A DNA stretch of 64,000 nucleotides from positions 310,001-374,000 of the forward strand of contig JAKIHM010000001.1 in assembly GCA_021608145.1 (NCBI GenBank). Reading direction: 5' to 3'. Positions 51,565 through 60,565 of the stretch are shown in pieces. Each line of letters opens with the position of its first letter. Position 1 is the first letter of the stretch. The stretch is from Thermovorax subterraneus. Lineage in GTDB: Bacteria; Bacillota; Thermosediminibacteria; Thermosediminibacterales; Thermosediminibacteraceae. The notes beneath the pieces were generated by a model. The model worked only from the letters and a program-made list of their open reading frames with translations, was not told where the DNA came from and did no database searches. The translations under genes were made by a program, and so were the position numbers.

Positions 51565-52494
51565 TTGGAAGAAATTAGAGACGTTTTTGGAAATCTGATT
51601 TCAGAAATAGGGGGAAAGGATAGTAGGATTGTTGTTTTGGATGCGGATTTAGGAACGTCTACAAGAGCAAGCAAATTTTCAAAGATACCCGGGAGGTTTA
51701 TCCAGTGCGGTATCGCAGAGCAGAATATGGTAGGGGTTAGTGCGGGGCTTGCACTCAAAGGATTTATACCCTTTGCTGTTTCTTTTGCAGTTTTCATTGC
51801 AGGGCGTTGCTATGACCAAATAAGAGTATCTATTGCTTATCCTAATCTAAACGTAAAATTAATAGGAAGTCACGCCGGATTGACTCCGGGACCAGATGGA
51901 CCCACCCATCAAGCTATAGATGACATTGCATTGATGAGAGCTTTGCCTAATATGATGGTTTTAGAACCAGCAGATAGAAGAGAAATGGCAATGGTTATAG
52001 AAGAATCAATAAAGTTAGAAGGTCCCGTTTATATAAGGATGAATCGCGGAAGCTCGCCGGATATATATGATAATAAACCGGCGTTTAGAAAGATAAACAT
52101 TTTAAGAGAGGGGAAGGATGTAGCTTTAATTGCTTCAGGATTTATGGTGCATAAGGCGATTAAAGCAGCTAAGCTGCTTGAGTTAGAAAATATAAGCGCA
52201 CTCATTGCTTCGGTGCACTGCATAAAACCTATTGATACAGAAACGCTTTTAGATATAGCAAAGAAGGTTAAATTTATAGTTACGATTGAAAATCACAGTA
52301 TCGTGGGAGGTTTAGGTTCAGTAATTTCTGAAGTTTTATCGGAAATATATCAAATTCCAATTTTGAAAATCGGAATAAAAGATACTTTTGCTGAATCTGC
52401 AGAAACGGATGATTTATTCAAGAAATATGGATTGACCGAAATGGATATTGTAAAAAAGGTTATAGAAAATATTAACATGACCCAATTCTCTTGA
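51565..52494 (+). CDS. Transketolase, C-terminal subunit
   Basis: 309 residues from TTG 51565, six bases after GAGGTGA; GTG 51556 in frame overlaps that ribosome site. Contains IVVLDADLGTSTRASKFSKI, RFIQCGIAEQNMVGVSAGLA with the catalytic glutamate, and SHAGLTPGPDGPTHQAIDDI. It provides the pyrimidine-binding half of the TPP site and completes the split transketolase. It ends the PTS operon. Confidence 0.92.
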   Translation: MEEIRDVFGNLISEIGGKDSRIVVLDADLGTSTRASKFSKIPGRFIQCGIAEQNMVGVSAGLALKGFIPFAVSFAVFIAGRCYDQIRVSIAYPNLNVKLIGSHAGLTPGPDGPTHQAIDDIALMRALPNMMVLEPADRREMAMVIEESIKLEGPVYIRMNRGSSPDIYDNKPAFRKINILREGKDVALIASGFMVHKAIKAAKLLELENISALIASVHCIKPIDTETLLDIAKKVKFIVTIENHSIVGGLGSVISEVLSEIYQIPILKIGIKDTFAESAETDDLFKKYGLTEMDIVKKVIENINMTQFS

Positions 52495-52579
52495 CATTTC
52501 ATTGGAAAATCTATTAGGAAATAACAAAATCATGCGTGCATTAAAATGACAGAAATCTTGAACTTCGTTATATTCGTAG

Positions 52580-52770
52580 TATTTGAGTTTAGATGATTAT
52601 GGCGTAATTGACAGGATTTTGAAGGATCTCGCTAAGCGACTTTTAAATAGACGTTTATTTAGTGAGTACTGTTTTTCCCGAGGAAACCGATCTAAATTAA
52701 AGAACCCACAACCGTGCCTCATTTATTTGATAGATATGATGAAGCTGTGAATTTTATAGAAAAATTGTAA
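52580..52770 (+). pseudogene. C-terminal relic of an HD-superfamily phosphohydrolase
   Basis: One frame gives LDDYGVIDRILKDLAKRLLN followed by RRLFS. After a frame change the end reads PHLFDRYDEAVNFIEKL with a stop near 52770. LDDYxV...DLAxRLLNRRLF resembles the C-terminal part of dGTPase-like HD hydrolases. The HD core itself is absent. The rest of the 52495-52836 gap holds only the gldA promoter. Confidence 0.35.
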
Positions 52771-52786
52771 TTTCTATGCCGACATC

Positions 52787-52815
52787 TTGTGAAATATTTC
52801 ATTATATGATAAAAT
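52787..52815 (+). promoter_or_regulatory. Sigma-A-like promoter of gldA
   Basis: TTGTGA (52787-52792), 17 bp, TAAAAT (52810-52815), followed by AAAGGAGGGG before the gene. Confidence 0.55.
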
Positions 52816-52836
52816 ATTAACAAAGGAGGGGTTGCC

Positions 52837-53940
52837 ATGATAAGAGCAATTATAGGTCCCGGTAAATACGTTCAGGGGAACGGGGTTTTAAAGCACATCA
52901 AAGAGCATACCTTAAAACTCGGAAGTTCGTTTTTCGTAATCGCCAGCGAAAACGGCATAAAAAGGACAAGGCCGACAATTGAGGAAAGCTTCGCGGGCGA
53001 AAAGGTAAAACTTATTTTTGAGCCATTCAATGGGGAATGTTCGGAAAATGAAATAAACAGGCTAAAAGCTCTTGCCGAACAGCAAGGTTCAGAAGTGATA
53101 GTGGGAATCGGGGGCGGGAAGGTCCTCGATACAGCGAAAGCGGTGGCCTATTTCCTTTCAAGGCCGGTTGTGATTGTGCCCACTGTCGCATCCACCGATG
53201 CGCCGTGCAGCGCGCTTTCCGTCATATACACCGACGAAGGAGTGTTTAGCAAGTACTTGTTCCTTCCCAAAAATCCGGATGTAGTCCTGGTGGATACCGG
53301 TATGATTGCGAAGGCTCCGGCAAGGCTCCTGGTGGCGGGCATGGGCGATGCCTTGGCCACTTATTTCGAAGCCCGGGCGTGCCTGCGCTCGAATGCCAAA
53401 GCATTGTCGGGCGGGCGGAGCACGAAAGCGGCTATGGCCCTTGCTGAACTTTGCTACAGGACGCTGCTGGAGGACGGCCTTAAGGCCAAACTGGCCGTAG
53501 AGAAAAAGGCCTGCACACCTGCGGTGGAAAATGTGGTGGAGGCGAATACTTACCTGAGCGGTATTGGATTTGAAAGCGGAGGGCTTGCTGCTGCCCACGC
53601 CATCCACAACGGGTTTACCGTTTTACATGAATGCCACGAGATGTACCACGGAGAAAAAGTTGCTTTCGGGACCATAGCACAGCTCGTAATGGAAAATAGC
53701 CCCATGGAAGAACTGGAAGAGGTCATAGGCTTTTGCCTCGACGTGGGGCTGCCGGTAACTTTGGAAGAGCTTGGCATTAAGGAAGTGAAAGAAGAGGACA
53801 TAAGGAAGGTTGCGGAAGCTTCCTGCGCTGAGGGAGAGACCATTCACAACATGCCGTTTAAAGTGACGCCGGAGGATGTCTACAATGCCATATTGGGTGC
53901 CGATGCACTTGGCAGGGCGATGAAAGGGGCTATAAAGTAA
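52837..53940 (+). CDS. gldA: Glycerol dehydrogenase
   Basis: 367 residues, ATG 52837 after AAAGGAGGGG. NAD-binding VIVGIGGGKVLDTAKAVAYF, the block IVPTVASTDAPCSALSVIY, and metal ligands Asp in VAGMGDALATYFEARAC, His in AAAHAIHNGF and His in ECHEMYHGEKVAFG are those of GldA. It oxidises glycerol to dihydroxyacetone or acts in reverse. It has its own promoter and terminator and is not part of a dha operon. Related vicinal diols are alternative substrates. Confidence 0.92.
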   Translation: MIRAIIGPGKYVQGNGVLKHIKEHTLKLGSSFFVIASENGIKRTRPTIEESFAGEKVKLIFEPFNGECSENEINRLKALAEQQGSEVIVGIGGGKVLDTAKAVAYFLSRPVVIVPTVASTDAPCSALSVIYTDEGVFSKYLFLPKNPDVVLVDTGMIAKAPARLLVAGMGDALATYFEARACLRSNAKALSGGRSTKAAMALAELCYRTLLEDGLKAKLAVEKKACTPAVENVVEANTYLSGIGFESGGLAAAHAIHNGFTVLHECHEMYHGEKVAFGTIAQLVMENSPMEELEEVIGFCLDVGLPVTLEELGIKEVKEEDIRKVAEASCAEGETIHNMPFKVTPEDVYNAILGADALGRAMKGAIK

Positions 53941-53952
53941 GGTGAAATACTG

Positions 53953-53975
53953 GCCGCGCAAAAGCGCGGCTTTAT
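53953..53975 (+). terminator. Terminator of gldA
   Basis: GCCGCGC, AAAA loop, GCGCGGC, TTTATGTTT. Confidence 0.8.
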
Positions 53976-54125
53976 GTTTAAGAAGGTGTAAGATTCTCCA
54001 AGAGCACCGCAAAAACGATTGAATGCTGCTATAAATTTTATCATAAGGCGAAAAGGGAAAAAATAAGTTTTGTCAAATAAGTTATACTAAAGAGAACTTT
54101 CATTAATATGGGGAGGGAGATTATT

Positions 54126-54893
54126 GTGAAACTACAAAACAAAGTGGCAATTGTCACTGGTGCAAGCTCGGGGATAGGTAGGGCCATAGCATTTCAGTTT
54201 GCCAAAGAGGGAGCAAATGTTATGGCAGTAGCCAGAAGGACAGAAAGGTTAAATCAACTTGTGGAAGAAGCAAGGAATTTAGATGGAAAAATTGCAGCTT
54301 TTTCCGCCGATGTTACGAAAAAAGAGAATATAGAAAATATGATTAAAGAAGCGTTAAAAGTCTTTGGCAAAATAGACATACTGGTTAACAATGCAGGAAT
54401 CATGGATGATATGAGCCCTGTAGGAGATGCTACTGAAGAAATGTATGATAAAGTTATGGAAGTCAATGTTAAATCCGTATTTTTAGCTATGAATAAAATA
54501 GTGAAGTATTTCGAATCAGTTGGTGGAGGAATAATTATAAACGTTGCTTCAATAGGCGGGCTAAAAGGTGGAATAGCCGGGGCTGTCTATACTGCGAGTA
54601 AACATGCTGTAGTGGGTCTGACCAAAAATACGGGCTATATGTATGCAAAAAAGAATATAAGGTGCAATGCTATATGCCCTGGTGCTGTAATGACTGAAAT
54701 TGCATCTGGCGAATTTATGAAAAATATAAACATGGAAGGCGCGAAACTCGCAGGGATAGGACAAGGTTTAAATCCGCGGGTTGGAGATCCCTCGGAAATT
54801 GCAAAGGTTGCCGTTTTTCTGGCGAGCGATGATTCCTCTTTTATAAACGGGCAGTGCATAGCAGTAGATGGAGGATGGACTGCTTACATGTAA
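54126..54893 (+). CDS. Short-chain dehydrogenase/reductase
   Basis: 255 residues from GTG 54126, six bases after GGGGAGGGAG. The cofactor motif KVAIVTGASSGIGRAIAFQF, the structural ILVNNAG, and the catalytic Ser (NVASIGG), Tyr and Lys (YTASKHAVVGL) are all present, with INGQCIAVDGGWTAYM at the end. Classical SDR of the FabG-like type. Ala-Arg-Arg after the second strand (VARRTERL) suggests a preference for NADP(H). The substrate is unknown. Monocistronic with its own terminator. Confidence 0.92.
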   Translation: MKLQNKVAIVTGASSGIGRAIAFQFAKEGANVMAVARRTERLNQLVEEARNLDGKIAAFSADVTKKENIENMIKEALKVFGKIDILVNNAGIMDDMSPVGDATEEMYDKVMEVNVKSVFLAMNKIVKYFESVGGGIIINVASIGGLKGGIAGAVYTASKHAVVGLTKNTGYMYAKKNIRCNAICPGAVMTEIASGEFMKNINMEGAKLAGIGQGLNPRVGDPSEIAKVAVFLASDDSSFINGQCIAVDGGWTAYM

Positions 54894-54907
54894 CCCCTAT
54901 GAAAATA

Positions 54908-54936
54908 ATTGCCGCGCGAAAGCGCGGTAATTTTAT
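54908..54936 (+). terminator. Terminator of the SDR gene
   Basis: TTGCCGCGC, GAAA loop, GCGCGGTAA, TTTTATT. Confidence 0.8.
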
Positions 54937-55048
54937 TGCTCAATACTTTTAACAAATGAGTTTGCAGGAAAACAGGAAGATTTATAGAAGAAATATAAAA
55001 TCCCTTTATACATCATGTTTCAAGAAGTTTTTTAAAGGGGGCTTGCCG

Positions 55049-55888
55049 ATGGAGATTAAAGCTACGGTTTTGTGTGAAAATTACGTCATGTTCAATGAAG
55101 GGGCTGTTGCCGAACACGGCTGGGCTGTTTTTCTGGAGACCGAAGACGGCAATTACCTTTTTGATACAGGGCAAGGGAAGGCATTGATAAACAACGCCAG
55201 GGTGTTCAAGAAAGACCTTTCTTCGCTAAAGGGGATAATCCTGAGCCACCACCACTATGACCACACCGGAGGGCTTCTTGAAGTACTCTTAGTATCTGGG
55301 CCGGTCGATGTGTACTCCCATCCGGACCTTTTCAAGGAAAGCTATTCTCTGAGGCGGGAAGAAAAACCCCTTCACATAGGCATCCCGTTTCGGAGGGAAG
55401 TGCTTGAGAATGCCGGGGCAAATTTTTGCTTCAACCGGGACTGGAGGGAGATAGCACCCGGAATATACCTTACGGGGGAAGTTCCGCGCAGGACTAAGTT
55501 CGAAAAAGGGGACGACAAATTAGCAGTCATGACAAAAGAGGGGCTTGTTAATGATAACCTACTTGATGACCAGTCTCTTGTTATAGAAAGCGGGGATGGA
55601 ATTTATATAATCCTCGGCTGTGCCCATTCCGGCGTTATAAATACAATCATGTATGCTATCGAGAGGACGGGGAAGGAGCGCATTAAGGCCTTAATAGGAG
55701 GGACTCATCTCGGTGCGGTGAGTGAAGAACAAATGGAAATGAGCATAAAGGCTCTTAAGGAATTTAATATAGAGAGAATAGGCGTCTCTCACTGCACGGG
55801 GCTCAAGGCGTCTTTGAGACTTTTGCAGGAATTCGGGGAAAAGTTTTTCTTCTGCAACGTGGGAAGCTTAATCGAGATGAAGTGCTAA
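55049..55888 (+). CDS. MBL-fold metallo-hydrolase
   Basis: 279 residues from ATG 55049, six bases after AAAGGGGG; upstream in-frame ATGs lack a ribosome site. Metal ligands are in LSHHHYDHTGGL (HxHxDH), GCAHSGVINT and IGVSHCTGLKA. It resembles the 7,8-dihydropterin-6-methyl-4-(beta-D-ribofuranosyl)aminobenzene 5'-phosphate synthase-like group of MBL hydrolases common in anaerobes and archaea. The exact substrate is unknown. It is convergent with a decayed signalling gene that it overlaps by about 20 bp. Confidence 0.85.
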   Translation: MEIKATVLCENYVMFNEGAVAEHGWAVFLETEDGNYLFDTGQGKALINNARVFKKDLSSLKGIILSHHHYDHTGGLLEVLLVSGPVDVYSHPDLFKESYSLRREEKPLHIGIPFRREVLENAGANFCFNRDWREIAPGIYLTGEVPRRTKFEKGDDKLAVMTKEGLVNDNLLDDQSLVIESGDGIYIILGCAHSGVINTIMYAIERTGKERIKALIGGTHLGAVSEEQMEMSIKALKEFNIERIGVSHCTGLKASLRLLQEFGEKFFFCNVGSLIEMKC

Positions 55889-56210
55889 AAAATGCTCAAC
55901 TACTCGGGGGTCGAACTGGCTTCCCGAGTTTTTCTTTATCTCGCGCAATGCAATGTCTTTTGTTAGAGGTTTTCGGTAAGGCCTTTCGCTCATCTTCCGA
56001 GCCCCCACCAAGTATCTTACCCTTCCGTTTACCAAGACCGGCGTTATGCGAACTTGCCACGTCCTTATGCCTGCAGGAAAGGGCAATGTATCTTCGTAGT
56101 CTATCGGTTCTCCAGCCTCAAGGGCCTTTCTATAGCCTGATGCCACTATTTTTCCCAATTCCTCTCCGAGGACTTCCTCCGGTGTTTTATACGACAGGAG
56201 TGGACATATT
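55868..56210 (-). pseudogene. Internally deleted PAS / HD-GYP signalling gene
   Basis: The frame first encodes a PAS-like C-terminal half (EELGKIVASGYRKALEAGEP, TWQVRITPVLVNGRVRYLVG). It then jumps directly to SERPYRKPLTKDIALREIKK and NSGSQFDPRVVEHFLALH, which is the C-terminal end of HD-GYP domains. The HD-GYP catalytic core that should lie between these pieces is missing, so an in-frame deletion removed roughly 130 residues. No good start codon or ribosome site is seen. Probably a dead c-di-GMP phosphodiesterase gene. Confidence 0.6.
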
Positions 56211-56405
56211 TCAACCTTTGGAAATGAAGATATGAGAAAGTATAAAATGTACTGAAAATAATACAATATAACAAATTATCCTAAAACAACATGTACTCCA
56301 TAGGATTCTTTTATGAAGTAATGGATTAAAATTTTATTCGAAATTCAAGATGGTACGGGATTTGCTCTATTTATATGCTAAAAAACTTTTGAAGGGGGTA
56401 TTCGA

Positions 56406-57770
56406 ATGAGTCTAAATTTGAACGCAGAATTAAACAAAAAGAGCATCTACGGCACGGCGAATATTGCGAAATTTATCATCTACAGCTTGCTGGGCATTTT
56501 TCTCTTCTTCGTCCCGGTTAAAATAGGCAACTCTTCCTCGATAATGGTGGACCACATAATTGCCTTTATAAACCGGACGGTGCCGTTTTTCGGGCCGATC
56601 TTTACGGTGTGTATTGCTATAGTGGGAGGGTTGTACCCGTGGTATAAAGGGACTTATAAGAAGGACGTTACCACATTCATATTGTCAGTATTTGGACTTA
56701 TAGGTATACCCATGGCTTTCTTAGGAGCCCTGAGCTTTATGAAGATCGCCACAATTGGCCCCCAGTGGCTGATGCGGCCTGATATGCTGCCCTTTGTCTT
56801 TGAAAAGGTCGTAATGGCGGTTACCATGATAGTTCCGATAGGTTCTTTATTCCTTACATTTATTATATCCTATGGACTTTTGGAATTTGCCGGCGTTCTG
56901 ATGAGGCCGATTATGAGGCCTGTTTTCAGGACTCCTGGCCGTTCTGCCATAGACGCGGTGGCCTCTTTCGTAGGCAGCTTTTCTGTAGCCATTTATCTTA
57001 CTAACAGGCTTTATCTTGAGGGCAAATATACCAGACGGGAAGCAATAACTATAATGTCGGGATTTTCGACGGTTTCCGCGACGTTCATGATTATAATCGC
57101 GAGGACTCTGAAAATTATGGATTTATGGAATGTATATTTTTGGTCGGCCTTTGCGATTACTTTTATAGTAACAGCTTTGACAGTAAGGCTGTGGCCGCTT
57201 TCTAAAATCGAGGACACTTACATTGATGGCAAGGGTAAGCCCGAAGCGGTGAAAGAGGGGAGTCTTTTCTCCCAGGCCCTCGAGGAGGGACTTACTGCTG
57301 TTGCTATGGCAAAACCCCTTTTTGCAAACCTTTACGATAGCTTTAAGAGCGGGATAAAAATGGTATTGATTCTTACGCCCTGCATGGCATCGGTTGCGAC
57401 TCTCGCATTTGTACTTATTAAACTTACTTCGTTTTTCGACATTTTCGGATACCTGTTCTTGCCTTTCACTTATGCTTTAAGTCTAATCGGCCTTCCAGAG
57501 CCGACGATTTTGGCTAAAGCTTGCGCGACGAGCCTGGCCGATGTCTTTGCACCACCGCTTTATCTTGCGTCACTCAAGGATGTTCCCCTTATAGTAAAAT
57601 TTGTCACAAGTGTTGTCACTGTAAGTGGCATCATATTTTTCGGCGGCTCAATACCGTGCCTGCTTTCCACCGATGTGGACTTCAAGCTTTGGCAGATGAT
57701 AGTAATCTGGTTTGAGAGAGCGGTTTTGGCCCTTATATTGACAGGGATATTGGCTGTTATCTTGTTTTAA
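56406..57770 (+). CDS. YjiH-family membrane protein with nucleoside-recognition (Gate) domains
   Basis: 454 residues, ATG 56406 after GAAGGGGGT. About ten transmembrane segments. GLLEFAGVLMRPIMRPVFRT and PGRSAIDAVASFVGSFSVAI form a Gate-type domain, with a second related one around residue 350-400 (LPFTYALSLIGLPEPT). This matches YjiH-type proteins of the nucleoside-recognition superfamily, whose role is unknown but probably transport. Single gene with a strong terminator shared with the convergent MATE gene. Confidence 0.82.
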   Translation: MSLNLNAELNKKSIYGTANIAKFIIYSLLGIFLFFVPVKIGNSSSIMVDHIIAFINRTVPFFGPIFTVCIAIVGGLYPWYKGTYKKDVTTFILSVFGLIGIPMAFLGALSFMKIATIGPQWLMRPDMLPFVFEKVVMAVTMIVPIGSLFLTFIISYGLLEFAGVLMRPIMRPVFRTPGRSAIDAVASFVGSFSVAIYLTNRLYLEGKYTRREAITIMSGFSTVSATFMIIIARTLKIMDLWNVYFWSAFAITFIVTALTVRLWPLSKIEDTYIDGKGKPEAVKEGSLFSQALEEGLTAVAMAKPLFANLYDSFKSGIKMVLILTPCMASVATLAFVLIKLTSFFDIFGYLFLPFTYALSLIGLPEPTILAKACATSLADVFAPPLYLASLKDVPLIVKFVTSVVTVSGIIFFGGSIPCLLSTDVDFKLWQMIVIWFERAVLALILTGILAVILF

Positions 57771-57783
57771 AAAAATAAATTGG

Positions 57784-57810
57784 CCCCGGGACACCCGGGG
57801 TTAAATTTTT
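57784..57810. terminator. Bidirectional terminator between yjiH-type and MATE genes
   Basis: CCCCGGG, ACA loop, CCCGGGG, then TTAAATTTTTT on the plus strand; AT-rich tail on the other strand. Confidence 0.75.
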
Positions 57811-59213
57811 TAAGCCTGTTCTTGGCTAAAACCTCCGAATAGAGCTTTTTCCTTCCAAGCACCCTTTTTATAGAAATAAATATTAATAAGGGCACCGAAG
57901 ACCCATGCAAGGACCAGAGAAAAGAAAATTGACTCGGGCCTGCCGTTTGGATGTGACGGGCTTCGCGTAATATATGCAATGCCGTAAGCTAAGGGAACCC
58001 TTAGAAAGAAGGTGGTGATGAGCGAAATCCACATAGGAGTCACTGTATCTCCCGCGCCGCGCATTACGCCGGATAGCACCTGCGTCACGGCCATTGCTAC
58101 GTACCCTACGGCGAGGATTCTCATAAAACGCATACCTAGGTCCACAAGTTCGGCTGTCTGGGTGAATATGACCATGAGGTACCTGCCGAAGACGAGCAAA
58201 ATAATCGTAATTACCGTTGAAACTCCTACCGCGATGGCGAGCCCTTGGCGGGTGCCCTGCTCGACCCTGTCCAACTTCCTTGCTCCTACGTTTTGCCCTG
58301 CATAAGTGGTCATGGTTATTCCGAAAGTGAAATTTGGCATCATGGCAAAGCCGTCTACCCGCATTACCATCACGTTGGCCGCGATAACCAATTCGCCGAA
58401 GCTGTTGGTAAGGGACTGAACTGTGACCATTGCAAGGGAAAGGATTGCCTGCGTCAACCCCGAAGGAATTCCCAGCTTAATTATCTGAAGGACGTATTCC
58501 TTTAAAGGCTTTAACATTTCAAAGTTCATATCGAATATGTTGTCCATTCTTTTTAGTTTTATTGCACAAAGTACGGCGGATATAACTTGGGATATGACCG
58601 TAGCAAGGGCCACGCCTGCTACGCCCAGTTTGAAGCTTACTACGAACCAGATGTCGAGCACCACGTTTAAGGCTGTTGAGATGAGCAGGAAAACTAGAGC
58701 CGACAGGGAATCCCCCAGCCCACGCAGTATTCCGGAAAGTATGTTAAAATATGAAAAACCCCAGTTACCCACGAGGAGTATCAGTAGATAAGCAGCGCTC
58801 CAGTCCAGTATCGACTCGGGTGTATTTATCAATGCCAGCATGGGCCTTACCACAAAAGGCGATATTACCATTATTATAGCAGATGCGATTGCTGTGAGCG
58901 TTATACAGACTCCTATGGTGCGGGAAAGCTTTTCCCTGTCTTTTGCTCCGAAATACTGGGACACCATTATCCCTGCCCCTGTCGAGATCGCAACGAAAAG
59001 CACGAGCAAAAAGAAAAATACTGGGAACGCGCTTCCCACCGCCGCAAGGGCGTTATCGCCGACGTACCTCCCTACGATGATAGAGTCGACGGTGTTATAA
59101 AGCTGCTGGGCCACATTTCCGATGAGCATAGGGATTGAAAACTCAACTATTCTCTTCCAAGGCTTCCCCACCGTCATGTCTTTCGGCGCAAAAAGTTCCG
59201 CTATTTTCGCCAT
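57810..59213 (-). CDS. MATE-family efflux transporter
   Basis: 467 residues if started at ATG 59213; ATG 59225 is also possible but directly abuts the ribosome site AAGGAG. Twelve membrane segments in two repeats. Family blocks VEFSIPMLIGNVAQQLYNTV and DSIIVGRYVGDNALAAVGSA at the N-terminus, and the matching second-half block FGITMTTYAGQNVGARKLDR. Sodium- or proton-coupled export of cationic compounds is the family role. It follows luxS by about 46 bp in the same direction and may share its transcript. Confidence 0.92.
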   Translation of the reverse strand: MAKIAELFAPKDMTVGKPWKRIVEFSIPMLIGNVAQQLYNTVDSIIVGRYVGDNALAAVGSAFPVFFFLLVLFVAISTGAGIMVSQYFGAKDREKLSRTIGVCITLTAIASAIIMVISPFVVRPMLALINTPESILDWSAAYLLILLVGNWGFSYFNILSGILRGLGDSLSALVFLLISTALNVVLDIWFVVSFKLGVAGVALATVISQVISAVLCAIKLKRMDNIFDMNFEMLKPLKEYVLQIIKLGIPSGLTQAILSLAMVTVQSLTNSFGELVIAANVMVMRVDGFAMMPNFTFGITMTTYAGQNVGARKLDRVEQGTRQGLAIAVGVSTVITIILLVFGRYLMVIFTQTAELVDLGMRFMRILAVGYVAMAVTQVLSGVMRGAGDTVTPMWISLITTFFLRVPLAYGIAYITRSPSHPNGRPESIFFSLVLAWVFGALINIYFYKKGAWKEKALFGGFSQEQA

Positions 59214-59259
59214 ATTTTGTTTCATCTCCTTCTTTAAAACATGATTATAAAATTTGAAA

Positions 59260-59709
59260 CTAAAAATTTTCAAGTAAGGATAAACCCTCTTTTAGGACCT
59301 TTTCAGCTGCTTCCTTTGCATCCACCAGTGAATGGTCTTTGAAGTTTCCGCACTGGACTTCGTTGGCGGCGGGAACTTCCTTGGCTTTTAAGACTTTTTC
59401 AAGGGCGTTTTCAAAAGCTTTTTTAATTTCGGATAGAGGAGTTATTCCGAACTTTGTGAGATAAAAGCCGGTCCTGCAACCCATTGGAGAAATGTCGATG
59501 ACTCCATCTAATTCTTCGCGAATGAACAATGCAAGAAGATGTTCAAGTGTATGCATTCCTCCGCTGGATATAGCACCTTTATTGGGGGTTATGAACCTGA
59601 GGTCGTACTTGGCGACCAAGTCTCCTTTCGGCCCCTCTTCCACCGCGGCAAGCCTTATGTAGGGCGCCTTGACCTTTGTGTGGTCTAGTTCAAAACTTTC
59701 AACTTTCAC
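59260..59709 (-). CDS. luxS: S-ribosylhomocysteine lyase LuxS
   Basis: 149 residues, GTG or ATG start region at 59709 after GGGAGGGATTGAC. Fe(II) ligands in GGMHTLEHLLALFIR (HTLEH) and Cys in NEVQCGNFKDHS, plus the substrate-binding block DISPMGCRTGFYLTKFG. It splits S-ribosylhomocysteine into homocysteine and the AI-2 precursor DPD. The promoter has a palindrome across the -35 region shared with mazE. LuxS is known in Firmicutes, including thermophiles. Confidence 0.96.
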   Translation of the reverse strand: MKVESFELDHTKVKAPYIRLAAVEEGPKGDLVAKYDLRFITPNKGAISSGGMHTLEHLLALFIREELDGVIDISPMGCRTGFYLTKFGITPLSEIKKAFENALEKVLKAKEVPAANEVQCGNFKDHSLVDAKEAAEKVLKEGLSLLENF

Positions 59710-59733
59710 GTCAATCCCTCCCGCTTGTTTATC

Positions 59734-59766
59734 ATTATACCATCAGCTTCGCTTTTTGTATATACA
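59734..59766 (-). promoter_or_regulatory. luxS promoter with palindrome TGTATATACA
   Basis: Reading leftwards, TGTATATACA (59766-59757) contains the -35 element TATACA. It is followed after 17 bp by TATAAT (59739-59734), preceded by TGG (extended -10). The same arrangement with the same spacing precedes mazE. Confidence 0.65.
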
Positions 59767-59829
59767 TGTTATTTTTATTAGTTATTAATATCATTGGCAG
59801 CCACTTTCTAAAGGTAACAACAGTTGAAG

Positions 59830-60545
59830 ACAACAATACAAAATGATAAAATTTTAACTAGGTATTTATTGATGTTATTGAATATACAAAAAGTTAAAGA
59901 AACATACAACATCAGCAGAAGTACATTAAAAAATTGAGAAAAGGAAGGATTAATAACTCCAATTAGGACACCAAAAGGGAGAAGAAGATATAAAAACTAT
60001 ACATCAGTGATAGGGATGCTGAAATATGCACCGCAGTATATGATAAGAAAGGACGTAGCAGCAGCGTATGTCATAGCAAGAAGAGGACTTGGGTTAAAAG
60101 AGCAAATTCCCGAAGGATATATGGCAATTCTAAAAGATTTAGATGCTGACGAATTGGAGGAACTAAAAGAGCACGTAAATAGAACGGTCAAGAACAAACA
60201 ACTAAAGAAAAGGCAACTACAGGAGATAGAAAGGGCGATAAGACTATTACAAAGCCTTGTGAGTGAGCCAGGGAGGGGACCAAGACCTCTGGATGGAACA
60301 AGTCTTGGTGCCTATAGCGAAAGCTACAATCTCTGGCGAGTTCTCAAGGTAGCGGTGGTGACGCCACTCTCCCCTGAGAAAGTATTAAGGGATGTCTCTG
60401 TCCTGAAGGGAGTATTACATACAGGGCAAGTGGGGAGACCCGGGTAAGGGCGCGAGTTCCTGCTTCTTGGGGCAGGGGCTAAGGGAGTGCTTAAATACCG
60501 CCTGCTGGGAGTGAGCGCTCTCTGAAAGGGCGGACTATAAATAGC
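59830..60545 (+). mobile_element. IS607-type element with internal deletion
   Basis: A fused remnant. The start of the IS607 serine-recombinase gene joins the end of its tnpB gene in one frame, followed by a structured right end. About 1.5 kb expected between them is missing. Boundaries are approximate. The right end stops just before the ribosome site of the P1 peptidase gene. Confidence 0.65.
59872..60447 (+). pseudogene. Chimaeric TnpA(IS607)-TnpB remnant
   Basis: From ATG 59872 the frame reads NIQKVKETYNISRSTLKN, then TGA where Trp is expected, then EKEGLITPIRTPKGRRRYKN. This is the MerR-like helix-turn-helix of IS607 TnpA. In the same frame it passes into SVIGMLKYAPQYMIRKDVAA and AYVIARRGLGLKEQIP, the C-terminal region of IS607-type TnpB, and ends at 60447. 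The recombinase catalytic domain and the TnpB RuvC core are absent. It cannot be active, but the 3' part that yields guide RNA is still there. Confidence 0.7.
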
Positions 60546-60550
60546 CCAGC
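60380..60550 (+). ncRNA. Possible orphan omega RNA region of the deleted IS607 element
   Basis: The segment after the TnpB-like end is GC-rich and structured (CCTGCTTCTTGGGGCAGG and AGCGCTCTCTGAAAGGGC). This is typical of IS607 right ends, where the guide RNA scaffold lies. If transcribed, it would carry a guide from the flanking DNA at 60546 onward. Inferred from family knowledge only. Confidence 0.4.
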
Positions 60551-60565
60551 TGTCTAAGGAGAAAA

